NCBI GenBank assembly: GCA_036379935.1
Contig: DASVFT010000040.1
Coordinates: 1 to 64,000 of the forward strand
Direction of reading: 5' to 3'
DNA length: 64,000 nt
From: JAOPZW01 sp036379935
GTDB taxonomy: Bacteria > Actinomycetota > Thermoleophilia > Solirubrobacterales > Solirubrobacteraceae
The translations under genes and the position numbers were made by a program. The notes under the pieces were generated by a model. It was not told the origin of the DNA. It saw only the letters and a program-made list of their open reading frames with translations, and made no database searches. Of the stretch, positions 53,743-63,223 are shown one piece after another. Each line of letters opens with the position of its first letter. The first letter of the stretch is position 1.

Positions 53743-54623
53743 CCGGGGACCTGCCCACCCAGCCGAGCCTGCGCCGCCTGCGGCAGTTCGGCGTGCGCCC
53801 CAAGCGCGACCTCGGACAGAACTTCCTCATCGACTCGAACATCCTCGGCGTCATCGAGCGCGCCGCCGAGCTCGCGCCCGGCGACGTCGTCCTCGAGATC
53901 GGCGGCGGCCTGGGCGTGCTCAGCGAGCACCTGGCCCAGAAGGCGGCGCATGTCCACGTCGTCGAGGTCGACCGCGCGCTCGTCCCCGCGCTCGAGGACG
54001 CGCTGAGCGCGCACCCCAACACCACGCTGCACGTGGCCGACGCCCTCGCGCTCGACCTCGCCACGCTCACGCCGGCGCCCACGAAGGTCGTGGCCAACCT
54101 GCCCTATGGCATCGCGGCCAGCGCGATCCTGCGCACGATCGAGGAGCTCGAAGGCGTCGACCGCTGGGTGGCCATGGTCCAGCGCGAGGTCGGCGAGCGG
54201 CTGGCGGCCGCCCCCGGCAGCTCGGCGTACGGCGTGCCGAGCGTCCTCGCCCAGCTGGCCTGCGAGGTGCGCGTGCACCGCGCGATCTCGCGCACCGTGT
54301 TCCACCCTGTGCCCAACGTCGACTCGGTGCTCGTGGTGCTGCGGCGCACCGGCCCCGCGCCGGCACCGGACCTGCGCGCCTTCGTCCAGGCCGCCTTCGC
54401 CCACCGGCGCAAGGCGCTGGCGCGCTCGCTCGACCTCGCCGGTGCCTACGGGCCCGACGTGCGCGAGTGCACCCGGACGGCGCTCCAGGCGCTGGGCCAC
54501 CCTCCGGATGCGCGCGCCGAGCGCCTGTCGCCCGCTGACTTCCGCGCGTTGTGGGCGGCGCTTGCACCGTCCACGCCAGAGGAGGGCACGAAGCCGCCAC
54601 GAGCGGGGGCCCCGTGGGCCTGA
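53739..54623 (+). CDS. rsmA: 16S rRNA dimethyladenosine transferase RsmA/KsgA
   Basis: The 294-residue protein has DLGQNFLIDSNIL (N-terminal family motif), the SAM loop LEIGGGLGVLSEHLA, the acidic strand VEVDRALVPAL and the catalytic NLPYGIAASAI, matching KsgA. It dimethylates A1518 and A1519 in 16S rRNA. GTG start at 53739 overlaps the tatD stop by 4 nt, and its end overlaps ispE by 10 nt. Confidence 0.95.
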
Positions 54624-55483
54624 CCGGCCTGCGCGAGGCCGCGCCGGCCAAGGTGAACCTTTGCCTCTACCTCGGGCCGGTCCGCGACGACGGACGCCAC
54701 GAACTCGTGACCGTCCTCCAGCCCGTGAGCCTCAGCGACAGGGTCGAGCTCGAGCCTGCCAACCTCGGGACGGCGGCCGACGAGGTGGTGTGCCCGGGCG
54801 TCGAGGGCGAGAACCTGGCCGCGCTGGCCCTTCGTCGCTTCCGCGAGCGCACCGACTGGAACGGCGCCGCGGTGCGGCTGACGATCGAGAAGCGGATCCC
54901 GATCGCGGCCGGGATGGCAGGCGGCAGCGCCGACGCCGGGGCCACGCTGCGCCTCCTGGCACGCGGCGTCGGCGTCGGCGACGATGCGCTGCTGCACGAG
55001 ATCGCCACCGAGCTCGGCGCCGACGTCGCGGCGCAGCTCCGCCCGGCGCGCTACCTGGCCACCGGCGCGGGCGAGCGCTTGACGCCACTGCCGGCGCCCC
55101 CCGCGTACGGCGTGCTGGTCGTGCCCGCGCGCTCGCAGCTGTCGACCGCCGAGGTCTATCGTGAGGCCGACCGCCAGGGCCTCGTCCGCGATGCCACCGA
55201 GCTGGCGGCCAAGCTGCGCGAGGTGTCCGCCGTGGCTGCCGACCTGCCTGACGACCTCGTGGTCAACGATCTCGAGCCCGCCGCCCGCGCACTCTGCCCC
55301 GAGATCGACGGCGCGCTGGCCGACGCCCGGCGCGTCGGCGCGGCGCGCGCGCTGGTGTGCGGCTCCGGGCCGACCGTCATCGGCCTGTTCAGCGATCTGC
55401 CGGCCGCGCGTGGCGCCGCGGCTCGCCTGTCCGAACGCCAGCCGCGGCCGTTCGCGGTGACGCCGTGGGGGGGAACGCCGTGA
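54614..55483 (+). CDS. ispE: 4-diphosphocytidyl-2-C-methyl-D-erythritol kinase
   Basis: The 289-residue GHMP kinase has APAKVNLCLYLGP at the N-terminus, the ATP loop PIAAGMAGGSADAGATLR and the C-terminal CGSGPTVIGLF of IspE. It phosphorylates CDP-ME in the MEP isoprenoid pathway. The GTG at 54614, overlapping rsmA by 10 nt, fits the family start (VGLTGLREAAPAKV) better than an ATG-containing extension at 54551. Coupled to the DedA-PAP2 gene by GTGA. Confidence 0.94.
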   Translation: MGLTGLREAAPAKVNLCLYLGPVRDDGRHELVTVLQPVSLSDRVELEPANLGTAADEVVCPGVEGENLAALALRRFRERTDWNGAAVRLTIEKRIPIAAGMAGGSADAGATLRLLARGVGVGDDALLHEIATELGADVAAQLRPARYLATGAGERLTPLPAPPAYGVLVVPARSQLSTAEVYREADRQGLVRDATELAAKLREVSAVAADLPDDLVVNDLEPAARALCPEIDGALADARRVGAARALVCGSGPTVIGLFSDLPAARGAAARLSERQPRPFAVTPWGGTP

Positions 55484-57021
55484 AGCCGATTTGGCTGGTC
55501 TTCGCCGGGGCGCTCGCGGGGTACCTGGTCTGGCGCCGTCGTCGCCTGGAGCCGACCTTGCTGGTGGGCGGAGCGCTGGTCGTGGTGGGCGCGCTGGTCT
55601 ACGGGCTCGGGCTCGTCCACCTGCCCAACCTCGAGACGCTCCTCATCGACATCGGCGAGCGCCTGGGCAAGTGGACGTACCTGCTCGTGGGCGCGATGGC
55701 CTTCTTCGAGACCGGCGCCTTCGTCGGGCTCATCGCGCCCGGCGAGACGGCGCTCCTGCTCGGTGGACTCGTCGCCGGACAGGGGCAGATCGATCTGCTC
55801 ACGATGATCGCGATCGTGTGGTTCGCGGCGGTCGCGGGCGACCTCACGAGCTTCTACCTCGGACGCCGCCTCGGGCGCGCGTTCCTCGTCAGGCACGGCC
55901 CCAAGGTCCAGATCACCGAGGACCGGCTGCACCAGGTCGAGGCGTTCTTCGACCGCCACGGCGGCAAGGCGATCCTCATCGGGCGCTTCGTCGGGCTGGT
56001 GCGCGCCGTCGCCCCGTTCCTGGCCGGGTCGTCGGGGATGCCGCTGCGGCGGTTCGTCCCCTACGACGTGATCGGCGCCGGCCTGTGGGGCTCCACGTTC
56101 GTGGTCATCGGCTACGTGTTCTGGCAGAGCTTCAGCCAGGTCGTCGACTACGCCAAGAAGGGCGCGCTCGCGCTCGGCACGGTCATCGTGCTCGTGGTCG
56201 CGATCGTGTGGCTGGTGCGCTGGCTGCGCGACCCGGCGAATCGCGCGCGGCTGCGCGCGTGGCTGGACCGCCAGGCGCAGCGCCCGGCGCTGCGGCCGGT
56301 GGTCCGCGTCGTCGCTCCCGTGGTGCGCCGCACGCGCCGGCCCGCGCGCTTCGTATGGGATCGCGTCACGCCCGGCGACCTGGGGCTCGAGCTCACCACC
56401 TTGCTGGCGGTGGCCAGCGTCGGGGCCTTCGTGTTCACGTGGGACCTCGTGGGCGTCGAGGATCGCGTCGTGCTGGCGGGCGACCGTCAGTCGCTGCGCC
56501 TGGCCGACCGCCTGCACGCGGACGCTCTGGTCAGCGCGGCGAAGGTCGTCACGGCCTTGGGCTCGTTTGCGGTCGCGGCCGCGCTCGTGGTGGTCGCCGG
56601 CGTCGTGCTCGTGTGGCGCCGCCACGTCCGCGACGCGCTGTTGCTCGCCACCGGCCTGGCGCTGACCTACGTCGCGGTGCAGGTCACCAAGGACGCGGTC
56701 GATCGCCCGCGCCCGGCGCGGCCGCTGATCGACGCCGACGGCGCGGCCTATCCCTCCGCTCACGCCGCCTACGCGATCACCTGGATCGCCGTGGCCGTCG
56801 TCCTCGGCCGCGCGCTTCCCAGCCTCGCGTCGCGCTTCGCCTTCGTGACCGTCGCCGTCGTCATCGCCGTCGTCGTCGGCCTCACGCGCATCTACCTGCG
56901 CGTGCACTACCTCTCCGACGTCGTCGGCGGATGGGCGCTGGGCGCCGCGATCTTCTCGGTGTGCGGCATCGTGGCCCTGGTCATCGGCTACGTGCGGAAC
57001 AATGCGACGGCGCGCACATGA
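55480..57021 (+). CDS. DedA/SNARE-associated domain fused to PAP2 phosphatase
   Basis: A 513-residue membrane protein. The first half (about 55-235) is a DedA domain: FETGAFVGLIAPGE, GDLTSFYLGRRLGR and FVGLVRAVAPFLAGSS. After a basic linker (about 245-305) comes a PAP2 domain (about 310-505) with KDAVDRPRPARP, YPSAHAAYA and RIYLRVHYLSDVVGG, the three phosphatase motifs with both catalytic histidines. DedA proteins flip undecaprenyl phosphate and PAP2 enzymes make it from the pyrophosphate, so the fusion may couple dephosphorylation and recycling of the lipid carrier (inference). GTG start coupled to ispE. Confidence 0.92.
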   Translation: MKPIWLVFAGALAGYLVWRRRRLEPTLLVGGALVVVGALVYGLGLVHLPNLETLLIDIGERLGKWTYLLVGAMAFFETGAFVGLIAPGETALLLGGLVAGQGQIDLLTMIAIVWFAAVAGDLTSFYLGRRLGRAFLVRHGPKVQITEDRLHQVEAFFDRHGGKAILIGRFVGLVRAVAPFLAGSSGMPLRRFVPYDVIGAGLWGSTFVVIGYVFWQSFSQVVDYAKKGALALGTVIVLVVAIVWLVRWLRDPANRARLRAWLDRQAQRPALRPVVRVVAPVVRRTRRPARFVWDRVTPGDLGLELTTLLAVASVGAFVFTWDLVGVEDRVVLAGDRQSLRLADRLHADALVSAAKVVTALGSFAVAAALVVVAGVVLVWRRHVRDALLLATGLALTYVAVQVTKDAVDRPRPARPLIDADGAAYPSAHAAYAITWIAVAVVLGRALPSLASRFAFVTVAVVIAVVVGLTRIYLRVHYLSDVVGGWALGAAIFSVCGIVALVIGYVRNNATART

Positions 57022-57037
57022 CGGTGGCGCCCTCGCG

Positions 57038-57262
57038 ATGAGCAACGAGTCGATCATCTACCTCGTGGCCGCCTGCAGCGGCGTGTTCGGCCTGGCCGCC
57101 TACGTCGGCCTCATCGTCGTGCCAGCGTGGAGCGCTTACAGCCGCGTCTGGGAGCGCCTGGCGGCCACCTTCCTCACGCTCTACGTGCTGGCCGGGTTCC
57201 TCATCCTCGGGGTGGGCACGGGCGCCGCCGTCATCTGGTTCTGGGATCGCATCACCGCCTAG
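57038..57262 (+). CDS. Small two-helix membrane protein
   Basis: A 74-residue protein with two membrane helices: IIYLVAACSGVFGLAAYVGL (about 6-25) and FLTLYVLAGFLILGVGTGAA (about 46-65), separated by a short charged loop. It resembles small integral proteins often found in this position in actinobacteria, but I cannot assign a function. Its stop TAG doubles as the first bases of the TAGAAT hexamer of the PucR gene. Confidence 0.75.
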   Translation: MSNESIIYLVAACSGVFGLAAYVGLIVVPAWSAYSRVWERLAATFLTLYVLAGFLILGVGTGAAVIWFWDRITA

Positions 57263-57271
57263 AATCGGTGC

Positions 57272-58504
57272 ATGTCCACCCCGGCCCAGGGACCGGCGAC
57301 CGGGCTCGACCTTGCTGCGCTCGACGCTCTCACCGACGCGGTCGAATCGGGCGCCGGCCTGCCCGAGGTCGTCCGTGCGGCGGCGCGGGCGCTCGACGCG
57401 AGCCTCGTGCTGACCGACCCCGCGGGTGCGGTGCTGGCCGTGGCCGCGCGCTCGCCGGCCGACGAGCGCGGGCTGCTGGACGACGCGGCCGGGGTGGAGG
57501 CGCTGGACCTGCGGGTGGCCGACGTCGCAGTGGGGACGCTGCGCATGCGCGCGCGCAACGAGCCGGGGCCGGCGCTGGTCAAGCTGGTGACGACGCTCGT
57601 GGCCTCCGAGGCCGAGCGCGTGCGCGCGCCGGAGCGCGCGTCGGAGGAGGCGCTCTCGGCTTTCCTGCGCGCCGTGCTCGATCGCGATCTTTCGGGCCGC
57701 GAGGACATCCTGGCTCGCGCCGGCGAGCTGGGGCTCGACCTGGTCGAAGGCGCCAGCGTCCTGGTCGCCCGCGCCCATCCGCGCGTGCCTACGGAGGACG
57801 GCTGGCGCCAGCGCGTCCTCGCCGTCGCCGATCGCGGGGCGCGCGGCATCGTGCCGGGAGCGGCGGCCGTGCTCGCGCCGCGCGGCGAGGCGCCCGGCGC
57901 GGAGGTCGTGGTCGTGCTCCCGGGCGCCGACGACAGCGGCGCCGCGCGCGCCGCCGAGGCCATCCTGCGCGAGCTGCAGAGCGCGCTGCCCGGCCACACC
58001 TTCGCGCTCGGTCGCAGTCGCTCGGCCACCGATCCCGCCGACCTGCACCGCGCCGGGGCGGAGGCGCTGCTCGCCGCCAACGTGGCTGAGGGCGACGCCG
58101 AGCGGCCGGTCCTGGCCTTCGACGAGTCCGGCGCCTACCGCCTCCTGCTGAGCGCGATGAGCGAGGACCCGGCCGAGCTGCAGCGCTTCTACGCGGAGAC
58201 CGTCGAGCCGCTGGTCGCATACGACGAGCAGTACGAGACCGGCCTGGTGGCGACCGTCGAGGCCTTCCTGGAGGCCGACGGGAACGTCGCCGGCACCGCG
58301 CAGCGGCTCTTCACCCACCGCCACACGATCCGCTATCGGCTGGAGCGGGTGAAGGAGCTCTCGGGCCTCGACGTGGGCTCCACCGACGGACGCGAGAAGC
58401 TCTCGCTCGGCCTGAAGGCGATGCGCGTCCTCGGGATCGCCCACCGCGGCGGGCCGGCGACGGAGGACGGCGCCGGCGCGGGGCGCGTGCCGCGGCGCAG
58501 CTAG
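57272..58504 (+). CDS. PucR/CdaR-family transcriptional regulator
   Basis: The 410-residue protein has an N-terminal GAF-like sensor region (about 15-110), a GGDEF-like degenerate middle (about 150-280) and a C-terminal PucR HTH (about 335-395): FLEADGNVAGTAQRLFTHRHTIRYRLERVKEL (quoted in part: NVAGTAQRLFTHRHTIRYRL). Family members activate purine, sugar-acid or amino-acid genes. TAGAAT (57260-57265) is 6 nt before the ATG. Being just upstream of a purine phosphorylase gene, it might regulate nucleoside salvage (inference). Confidence 0.87.
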   Translation: MSTPAQGPATGLDLAALDALTDAVESGAGLPEVVRAAARALDASLVLTDPAGAVLAVAARSPADERGLLDDAAGVEALDLRVADVAVGTLRMRARNEPGPALVKLVTTLVASEAERVRAPERASEEALSAFLRAVLDRDLSGREDILARAGELGLDLVEGASVLVARAHPRVPTEDGWRQRVLAVADRGARGIVPGAAAVLAPRGEAPGAEVVVVLPGADDSGAARAAEAILRELQSALPGHTFALGRSRSATDPADLHRAGAEALLAANVAEGDAERPVLAFDESGAYRLLLSAMSEDPAELQRFYAETVEPLVAYDEQYETGLVATVEAFLEADGNVAGTAQRLFTHRHTIRYRLERVKELSGLDVGSTDGREKLSLGLKAMRVLGIAHRGGPATEDGAGAGRVPRRS

Positions 58505-58536
58505 GGCGGTCCGTGGCGGGCGTACGATCCGCCGCC

Positions 58537-59328
58537 ATGCGGATCGGGATCATCACCGGGTCGGGCACCTACTCCCTTCCGGAGCTTCGGGTCGGCGCTC
58601 CCACCGCCGTGCCGACGCCGTTCGGCGATGCGCTGGTCTCCGAAGGACGCTTCGCCGGCGCCGAGGTGCTCCATCTCGCGCGCCATGGCGAGGGACACCG
58701 GCGCCTGAGCAGCGCGGTGACCCACCAGGCCAACATCTGGGCGCTGCGCGAGGGCGGCGCGCAGGCGATCCTGGCCGTGACGGTGTGCGGCGCGCTCGAC
58801 CCTGACCTCGAGCTGGGCACGCTCATCGTCTTCGACGACCTGCACTTTTTGGCCAACCGCCTTCCGGACGGCTCGCTGTGCACGCTGCACACCGAGCCCG
58901 GCGCGCCCGGCCGCGGCCACTGGATCTTCGACCGTCCGTTCAGCGAGCCGCTGCGCCGCGCGCTGCTCGACGGCGCGCGCGAGACCGGCCACGCCGTGCG
59001 CGGCGCAGGCTGCTACGGCCATGTCGACGGTCCGCGCTTCAACACCGCCACCGAGATCCGCGCGCTCATGCGGGCCGGTGTCACGGCGGTGTCGCAGACC
59101 GCCGGCCCTGAGACGGTCCTCGCCGGCGAGGCCAAGGTGCCCTACGCGCTGCTGGGCTACGCGACCGACTACGCCAACGGCGTCAAGCCCGAGGCGCCGA
59201 CGCCCGTCGAGGAGCTCATCCGGCTGGTGGGCGCCAGCACGGAGTCGTTCGCGCGCACGCTGGCGGCGGCCGTGCCGCGCGTCACGGAGCCGCCCGACCC
59301 GGTGGGGACGCATTTCGCCTGGGATTGA
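58537..59328 (+). CDS. MTAP/purine-nucleoside phosphorylase
   Basis: The 263-residue protein follows the MTAP/PNP fold: IGIITGSGTYSLPEL, LARHGEGHRRLSSAVTHQAN, VTVCGALDPDLELG, YGHVDGPRFNTATEIRALM and QTAGPETVLAGEAKVPYALL. The phosphate-binding GSG and RHG motifs are present. It would split 5'-methylthioadenosine or a purine nucleoside with phosphate. MTAP and PNP roles cannot be separated reliably by eye here. TACGAT is 8 nt before the ATG at 58537. Confidence 0.88.
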   Translation: MRIGIITGSGTYSLPELRVGAPTAVPTPFGDALVSEGRFAGAEVLHLARHGEGHRRLSSAVTHQANIWALREGGAQAILAVTVCGALDPDLELGTLIVFDDLHFLANRLPDGSLCTLHTEPGAPGRGHWIFDRPFSEPLRRALLDGARETGHAVRGAGCYGHVDGPRFNTATEIRALMRAGVTAVSQTAGPETVLAGEAKVPYALLGYATDYANGVKPEAPTPVEELIRLVGASTESFARTLAAAVPRVTEPPDPVGTHFAWD

Positions 59329-59387
59329 CCTCGCCGCGCCGCTCCACGGATGTTTGCCGCGACCGCCACGCCGGTAGCCTCGGCGGC

Positions 59388-59729
59388 ATGGACTTCGAGC
59401 GCGATGAGGAAGAGGCGGCCGCCGCCGAGGCTCGCCGCATCGGGGGCACCCCCGACGCCGACGACGAGGACTACGTCCAGCGCGACAGCCGGCCCGCCGG
59501 CATCTCCGACGAGGCCTGGCGCCCCCTCGAGGAAGCCGGCGAGGGCGAGGCCGAAGGCTTCGAGGAGGCCGAGGCCGAGCTCATCGAGCGTGCCGAGAAC
59601 CCCCACGGCCCATCCCCGCTGAAGGACGCCGAGGGGATCGCCGAGGAGCCCGAGGCGCTCGACGTCGAGTACGGCGAAGCCGACCACGAGCACACCGCCG
59701 AGGACGACCCGGACGACACCGACCGCTGA
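59388..59729 (+). CDS. Acidic hypothetical protein
   Basis: A 113-residue, strongly acidic, probably disordered protein, with clusters such as DFERDEEEAAAAEARR and EGEAEGFEEAEAELIERAE. No cysteine or membrane segment is present. TAGCCT (59375-59380) stands 7 nt before the ATG at 59388, and codon usage fits a real gene. No function can be inferred. It precedes the tRNA gene by 19 bp. Confidence 0.7.
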   Translation: MDFERDEEEAAAAEARRIGGTPDADDEDYVQRDSRPAGISDEAWRPLEEAGEGEAEGFEEAEAELIERAENPHGPSPLKDAEGIAEEPEALDVEYGEADHEHTAEDDPDDTDR

Positions 59730-59748
59730 GCTAGGCTTGGCCTCCCCT

Positions 59749-59819
59749 TGGGGAGTCGTCTAATGGCAAGACTCGGGCCTTTGAAGCCCGCTATCCCGGT
59801 TCAAATCCGGGCTCCCCAG
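59749..59819 (+). tRNA. tRNA-Gln (anticodon TTG)
   Basis: A complete 71-nt cloverleaf: acceptor TGGGGAG/CTCCCCA, D arm with GTC/GAC, anticodon stem CGGGC/GCCCG with loop CTTTGAA (anticodon TTG at 59781-59783), and T stem CCCGG/CCGGG with loop TTCAAAT. The discriminator is G, and CCA is not encoded. It has no intron. The next gene is a LAGLIDADG protein. Confidence 0.96.
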
Positions 59820-59845
59820 TCGGGCAAGCCGTCCGCCGAGTATAC

Positions 59846-59859
59846 CGAACATATGTTCG
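59846..59859. promoter_or_regulatory. LexA-type SOS box before the LAGLIDADG gene
   Basis: CGAACATATGTTCG is a perfect 14-bp palindrome. It fits the Gram-positive LexA/DinR consensus CGAACRNRYGTTYC at 13 of 14 positions. It ends one base before the ATG at 59861, and TATACC (59841-59846), a possible -10, touches its left edge. LexA bound here would block the start of the downstream gene. Confidence 0.7.
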
Positions 59860-59860
59860 T

Positions 59861-60376
59861 ATGGCCCCGGACGTTCATCTTTACGAGCTGCACTGGCTCG
59901 CCGGGTTGCTCGAGGGCGAGGGAAGCTTCATGGTCGGGCCGCCCAGCAGTCCTCGGCCGCCGGTGATCTCGGTCAACATGAACGACGAGGACATCATGGA
60001 GCGCCTGGGTCGGATATTTGGTCGGAAGATCCACGTCATCACACCCCGAAACCAGCGGTGCCAGACGAGCTACCAGCTTCGCGTCAAGGGCGGCGATGCC
60101 GTGCGCTGGATGACGCTGCTCAGGCCGCTGATGGGCTCGCGTCGCCAAGCCCAGATCGCTCGCGCGCTCGCCAGCTATGCGCCGCGACCCAGCGCTCTGC
60201 TCACCGATGAGACTGCGGACGCGGCCTTGAGCGCGCTCTCAGCTGGAGATCCCGTCAAGGTCGTCGCAGAGCGGCTCGGGGTCAGCATCTGGTGCATCTA
60301 CGACCTCCGGCTTGGCCGCACGTTCAAGCACCTTCGCCGTGAGCGGTCGAGCGGGCGTGGAGAGGCAGCGACCTGA
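59861..60376 (+). CDS. LAGLIDADG homing endonuclease-like protein with C-terminal HTH
   Basis: The 171-residue protein has a single LAGLIDADG-type motif, LHWLAGLLEGEGSFMVG (residues about 10-26), and a second-half pattern typical of the fold (YQLRVKGGDAVRWMTLL). The tail has a helix-turn-helix (LSAGDPVKVVAERLGVSIWCIYDLRLG, quoted in part: VVAERLGVSIWCIYDLRLG, about 125-150). Single-motif enzymes work as dimers, cutting long recognition sites. It is not inside an intron or intein; it sits 41 bp after tRNA-Gln with an SOS box. Codons such as TAT, GGT and ATA are more frequent than in neighbours, suggesting transfer. ATG at 59861. Confidence 0.83.
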   Translation: MAPDVHLYELHWLAGLLEGEGSFMVGPPSSPRPPVISVNMNDEDIMERLGRIFGRKIHVITPRNQRCQTSYQLRVKGGDAVRWMTLLRPLMGSRRQAQIARALASYAPRPSALLTDETADAALSALSAGDPVKVVAERLGVSIWCIYDLRLGRTFKHLRRERSSGRGEAAT

Positions 60377-60419
60377 GGCGGGACATCTGAGTGGTGCGGT
60401 CGGCTCTAGCATCCGCTGC

Positions 60420-61799
60420 GTGAGCTCGCCCACGGTCGTCATCCTCGCCGCCGGCCAGGGCACGCGCATGCGCTCGCGCGTCCCCAAGGTCCTGCATGAC
60501 CTGTGCGGCCAACCGATGATCGCCTGGTCGGTGGGGGCTGCGCTCCAGGCCGGCGCGGGCAAGGTCGTCGTGGTCGACGGCCCCGAACGGGAGCTCGAGG
60601 GGCGGCTGCCCGACGGGGTCGAGCTCGCGGTGCAGGCCACGCCCAACGGCACCGGTGGGGCCGTCCAGGCGGCCGTCGGACAGCTTGGCGACGAGACCGT
60701 CCTCGTGCTCAACGGGGACGCGCCGCTGGTCACGACCGACGTGCTGCAAGGACTGCTCGAGGCCCACGCCGCCGGCGGCGCGCAGGCGACGCTCGGGTCG
60801 ATGGAGCTCGAGGACCCGTCGGGCTACGGGCGCATCGTGCGCCGCGGCGATGGGTCGGTGGACCGGGTCGTGGAGACGAAGGTCGAGGGCGACGCGACCG
60901 ACGAGGAGCTGGCGATCCGCGAGGTCAACGCCGGCGTCTACGCCTTCGACGGCGATGCCCTCAAGGACGCCCTCGCGCGCCTGACGCCCGATAACGCGCA
61001 GGGCGAGCTCTACCTGCCCTCGACCGTCGAGCTGCTGGACCGCGTCGCCGCCCACCCGCTCGACGACCCCACCGCGATGCTGGGCGTCAACGACCGCGTC
61101 GAGCTGGCCCGCGTGCGCGCGCTGGCGCAGGCGCGCATCCACGCCGTGCACATGCGGGCCGGCGTCACCATCGTCGATCCCGCCAGCACGCTCATCGACG
61201 TCACGGTCGGCATCGGCGCCGACACCGTGGTCGAGCCCTCGTCGTTTTTGCGCGGCACCACGGTCGTCGGCGAGCGCTGCACCGTCGGCCCGCTGACGAC
61301 GATCATCGACTCGACGCTGGGCGACGAGGTCGCCGTGCCGCACTCATACCTGACCGCGTGCGAGGTCCGCGACGGCGCCACCGTGGGGCCCTTCGCCTAC
61401 CTGCGGCCCGGGACGCTGCTGCGCGAGCGCGCGAAGGCGGGCACGTTCGTCGAGATCAAGAACTCCGACATCGGCGAAGGGAGCAAGGTCCCGCACCTCA
61501 GCTACATCGGCGACGCCGACGTCGGCCCCGGCACCAATATCGGCGCCGCCAACGTCACGGCCAACTACGACGGCAGCCGCAAGCACCGCACGACCATCGG
61601 GGCTGACGTCTACACGAGCGTCGACACCACGTTCGTCGCCCCGGTCACCGTCGGCGACGGCGCGTACACGGCCGCCAACTCGGCCATCACCGAGGACGTC
61701 CCGCCCGGCGCGCTCGGGATCGCCCGCCCGCGCCAGACGAACATCGACGGCTACGCCGAGCGGCGTCGCGCACGCGACGCGACGGACACGTCGTCATGA
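60420..61799 (+). CDS. glmU: Bifunctional UDP-GlcNAc pyrophosphorylase/glucosamine-1-P acetyltransferase
   Basis: The 459-residue protein has the uridyltransferase motif VVILAAGQGTRMRSRVPKVLH at its start (quoted up to LAAGQGTRMRSRVPKVLH) and a C-terminal left-handed beta-helix of hexapeptide repeats with KAGTFVEIKNSDIGEGSKVPH and the acetyltransferase region GAANVTANYDG. It makes UDP-GlcNAc for peptidoglycan. The GTG at 60420 is 7 nt after TAGCAT (60407-60412), a leaderless arrangement. The prs gene follows at 25 bp. Confidence 0.95.
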   Translation: MSSPTVVILAAGQGTRMRSRVPKVLHDLCGQPMIAWSVGAALQAGAGKVVVVDGPERELEGRLPDGVELAVQATPNGTGGAVQAAVGQLGDETVLVLNGDAPLVTTDVLQGLLEAHAAGGAQATLGSMELEDPSGYGRIVRRGDGSVDRVVETKVEGDATDEELAIREVNAGVYAFDGDALKDALARLTPDNAQGELYLPSTVELLDRVAAHPLDDPTAMLGVNDRVELARVRALAQARIHAVHMRAGVTIVDPASTLIDVTVGIGADTVVEPSSFLRGTTVVGERCTVGPLTTIIDSTLGDEVAVPHSYLTACEVRDGATVGPFAYLRPGTLLRERAKAGTFVEIKNSDIGEGSKVPHLSYIGDADVGPGTNIGAANVTANYDGSRKHRTTIGADVYTSVDTTFVAPVTVGDGAYTAANSAITEDVPPGALGIARPRQTNIDGYAERRRARDATDTSS

Positions 61800-61823
61800 C
61801 CCCCGCGTAGACTGCGTGGTGTC

Positions 61824-62843
<1,020 letters not shown>

Positions 62844-62878
62844 CCTGCGGGGCCTCTCGCCGCATCTCAGAACAATGC

Positions 62879-63223
62879 ATGGCTAGTTTTCCAGGCGTGA
62901 CTTCGACGGCGGCTGCGCTGCTGATGGACCGGCTGGGGCTGAGCGAGGAGGAGCTGTGCGTCGTGCTCGACGCCGCTCCCCTGACGGTCATCGCCGGCGA
63001 CCTCGAGCACAAGCCCCAGCTGCCGATCCTCCTGGCCCTCACGGAGGAGGCGGCGGGGCGGGTGGCCGACGGCGTCCTTCGGCGTTGGGTGCGAGCGAGG
63101 GGGCCGAACGGGCGCCCGCTCGACCGTCTGCTCGCCCGCGACTACGCGGGCTTCGAGGCCGATCTGCAGGCATTGGCCGACCGCGGCTTCGTGCTGCGCG
63201 CGGGCGGCGCGGGCGCCTCCTAG
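62879..63223 (+). CDS. Hypothetical protein, possible Xre/MbcA/ParS-type domain
   Basis: A 114-residue helical protein: LMDRLGLSEEELCVVLDAAP near the N-terminus resembles a helix-turn-helix, and LRRWVRARGPNGRPLDRLLA, then FEADLQALADRGFV, resembles the toxin-binding tail of DUF2384/ParS-type antitoxins (low confidence). No RES-type toxin partner is adjacent. Its stop codon and that of the opposite DUF4235 gene share a palindromic CTAG. Confidence 0.6.
   Translation: MASFPGVTSTAAALLMDRLGLSEEELCVVLDAAPLTVIAGDLEHKPQLPILLALTEEAAGRVADGVLRRWVRARGPNGRPLDRLLARDYAGFEADLQALADRGFVLRAGGAGAS

Noticed and set aside
59749..60376. tRNA intron or intein hosting the LAGLIDADG gene
   Set aside because: The tRNA folds completely without insertion, and the LAGLIDADG gene has its own start and stop outside any other gene.
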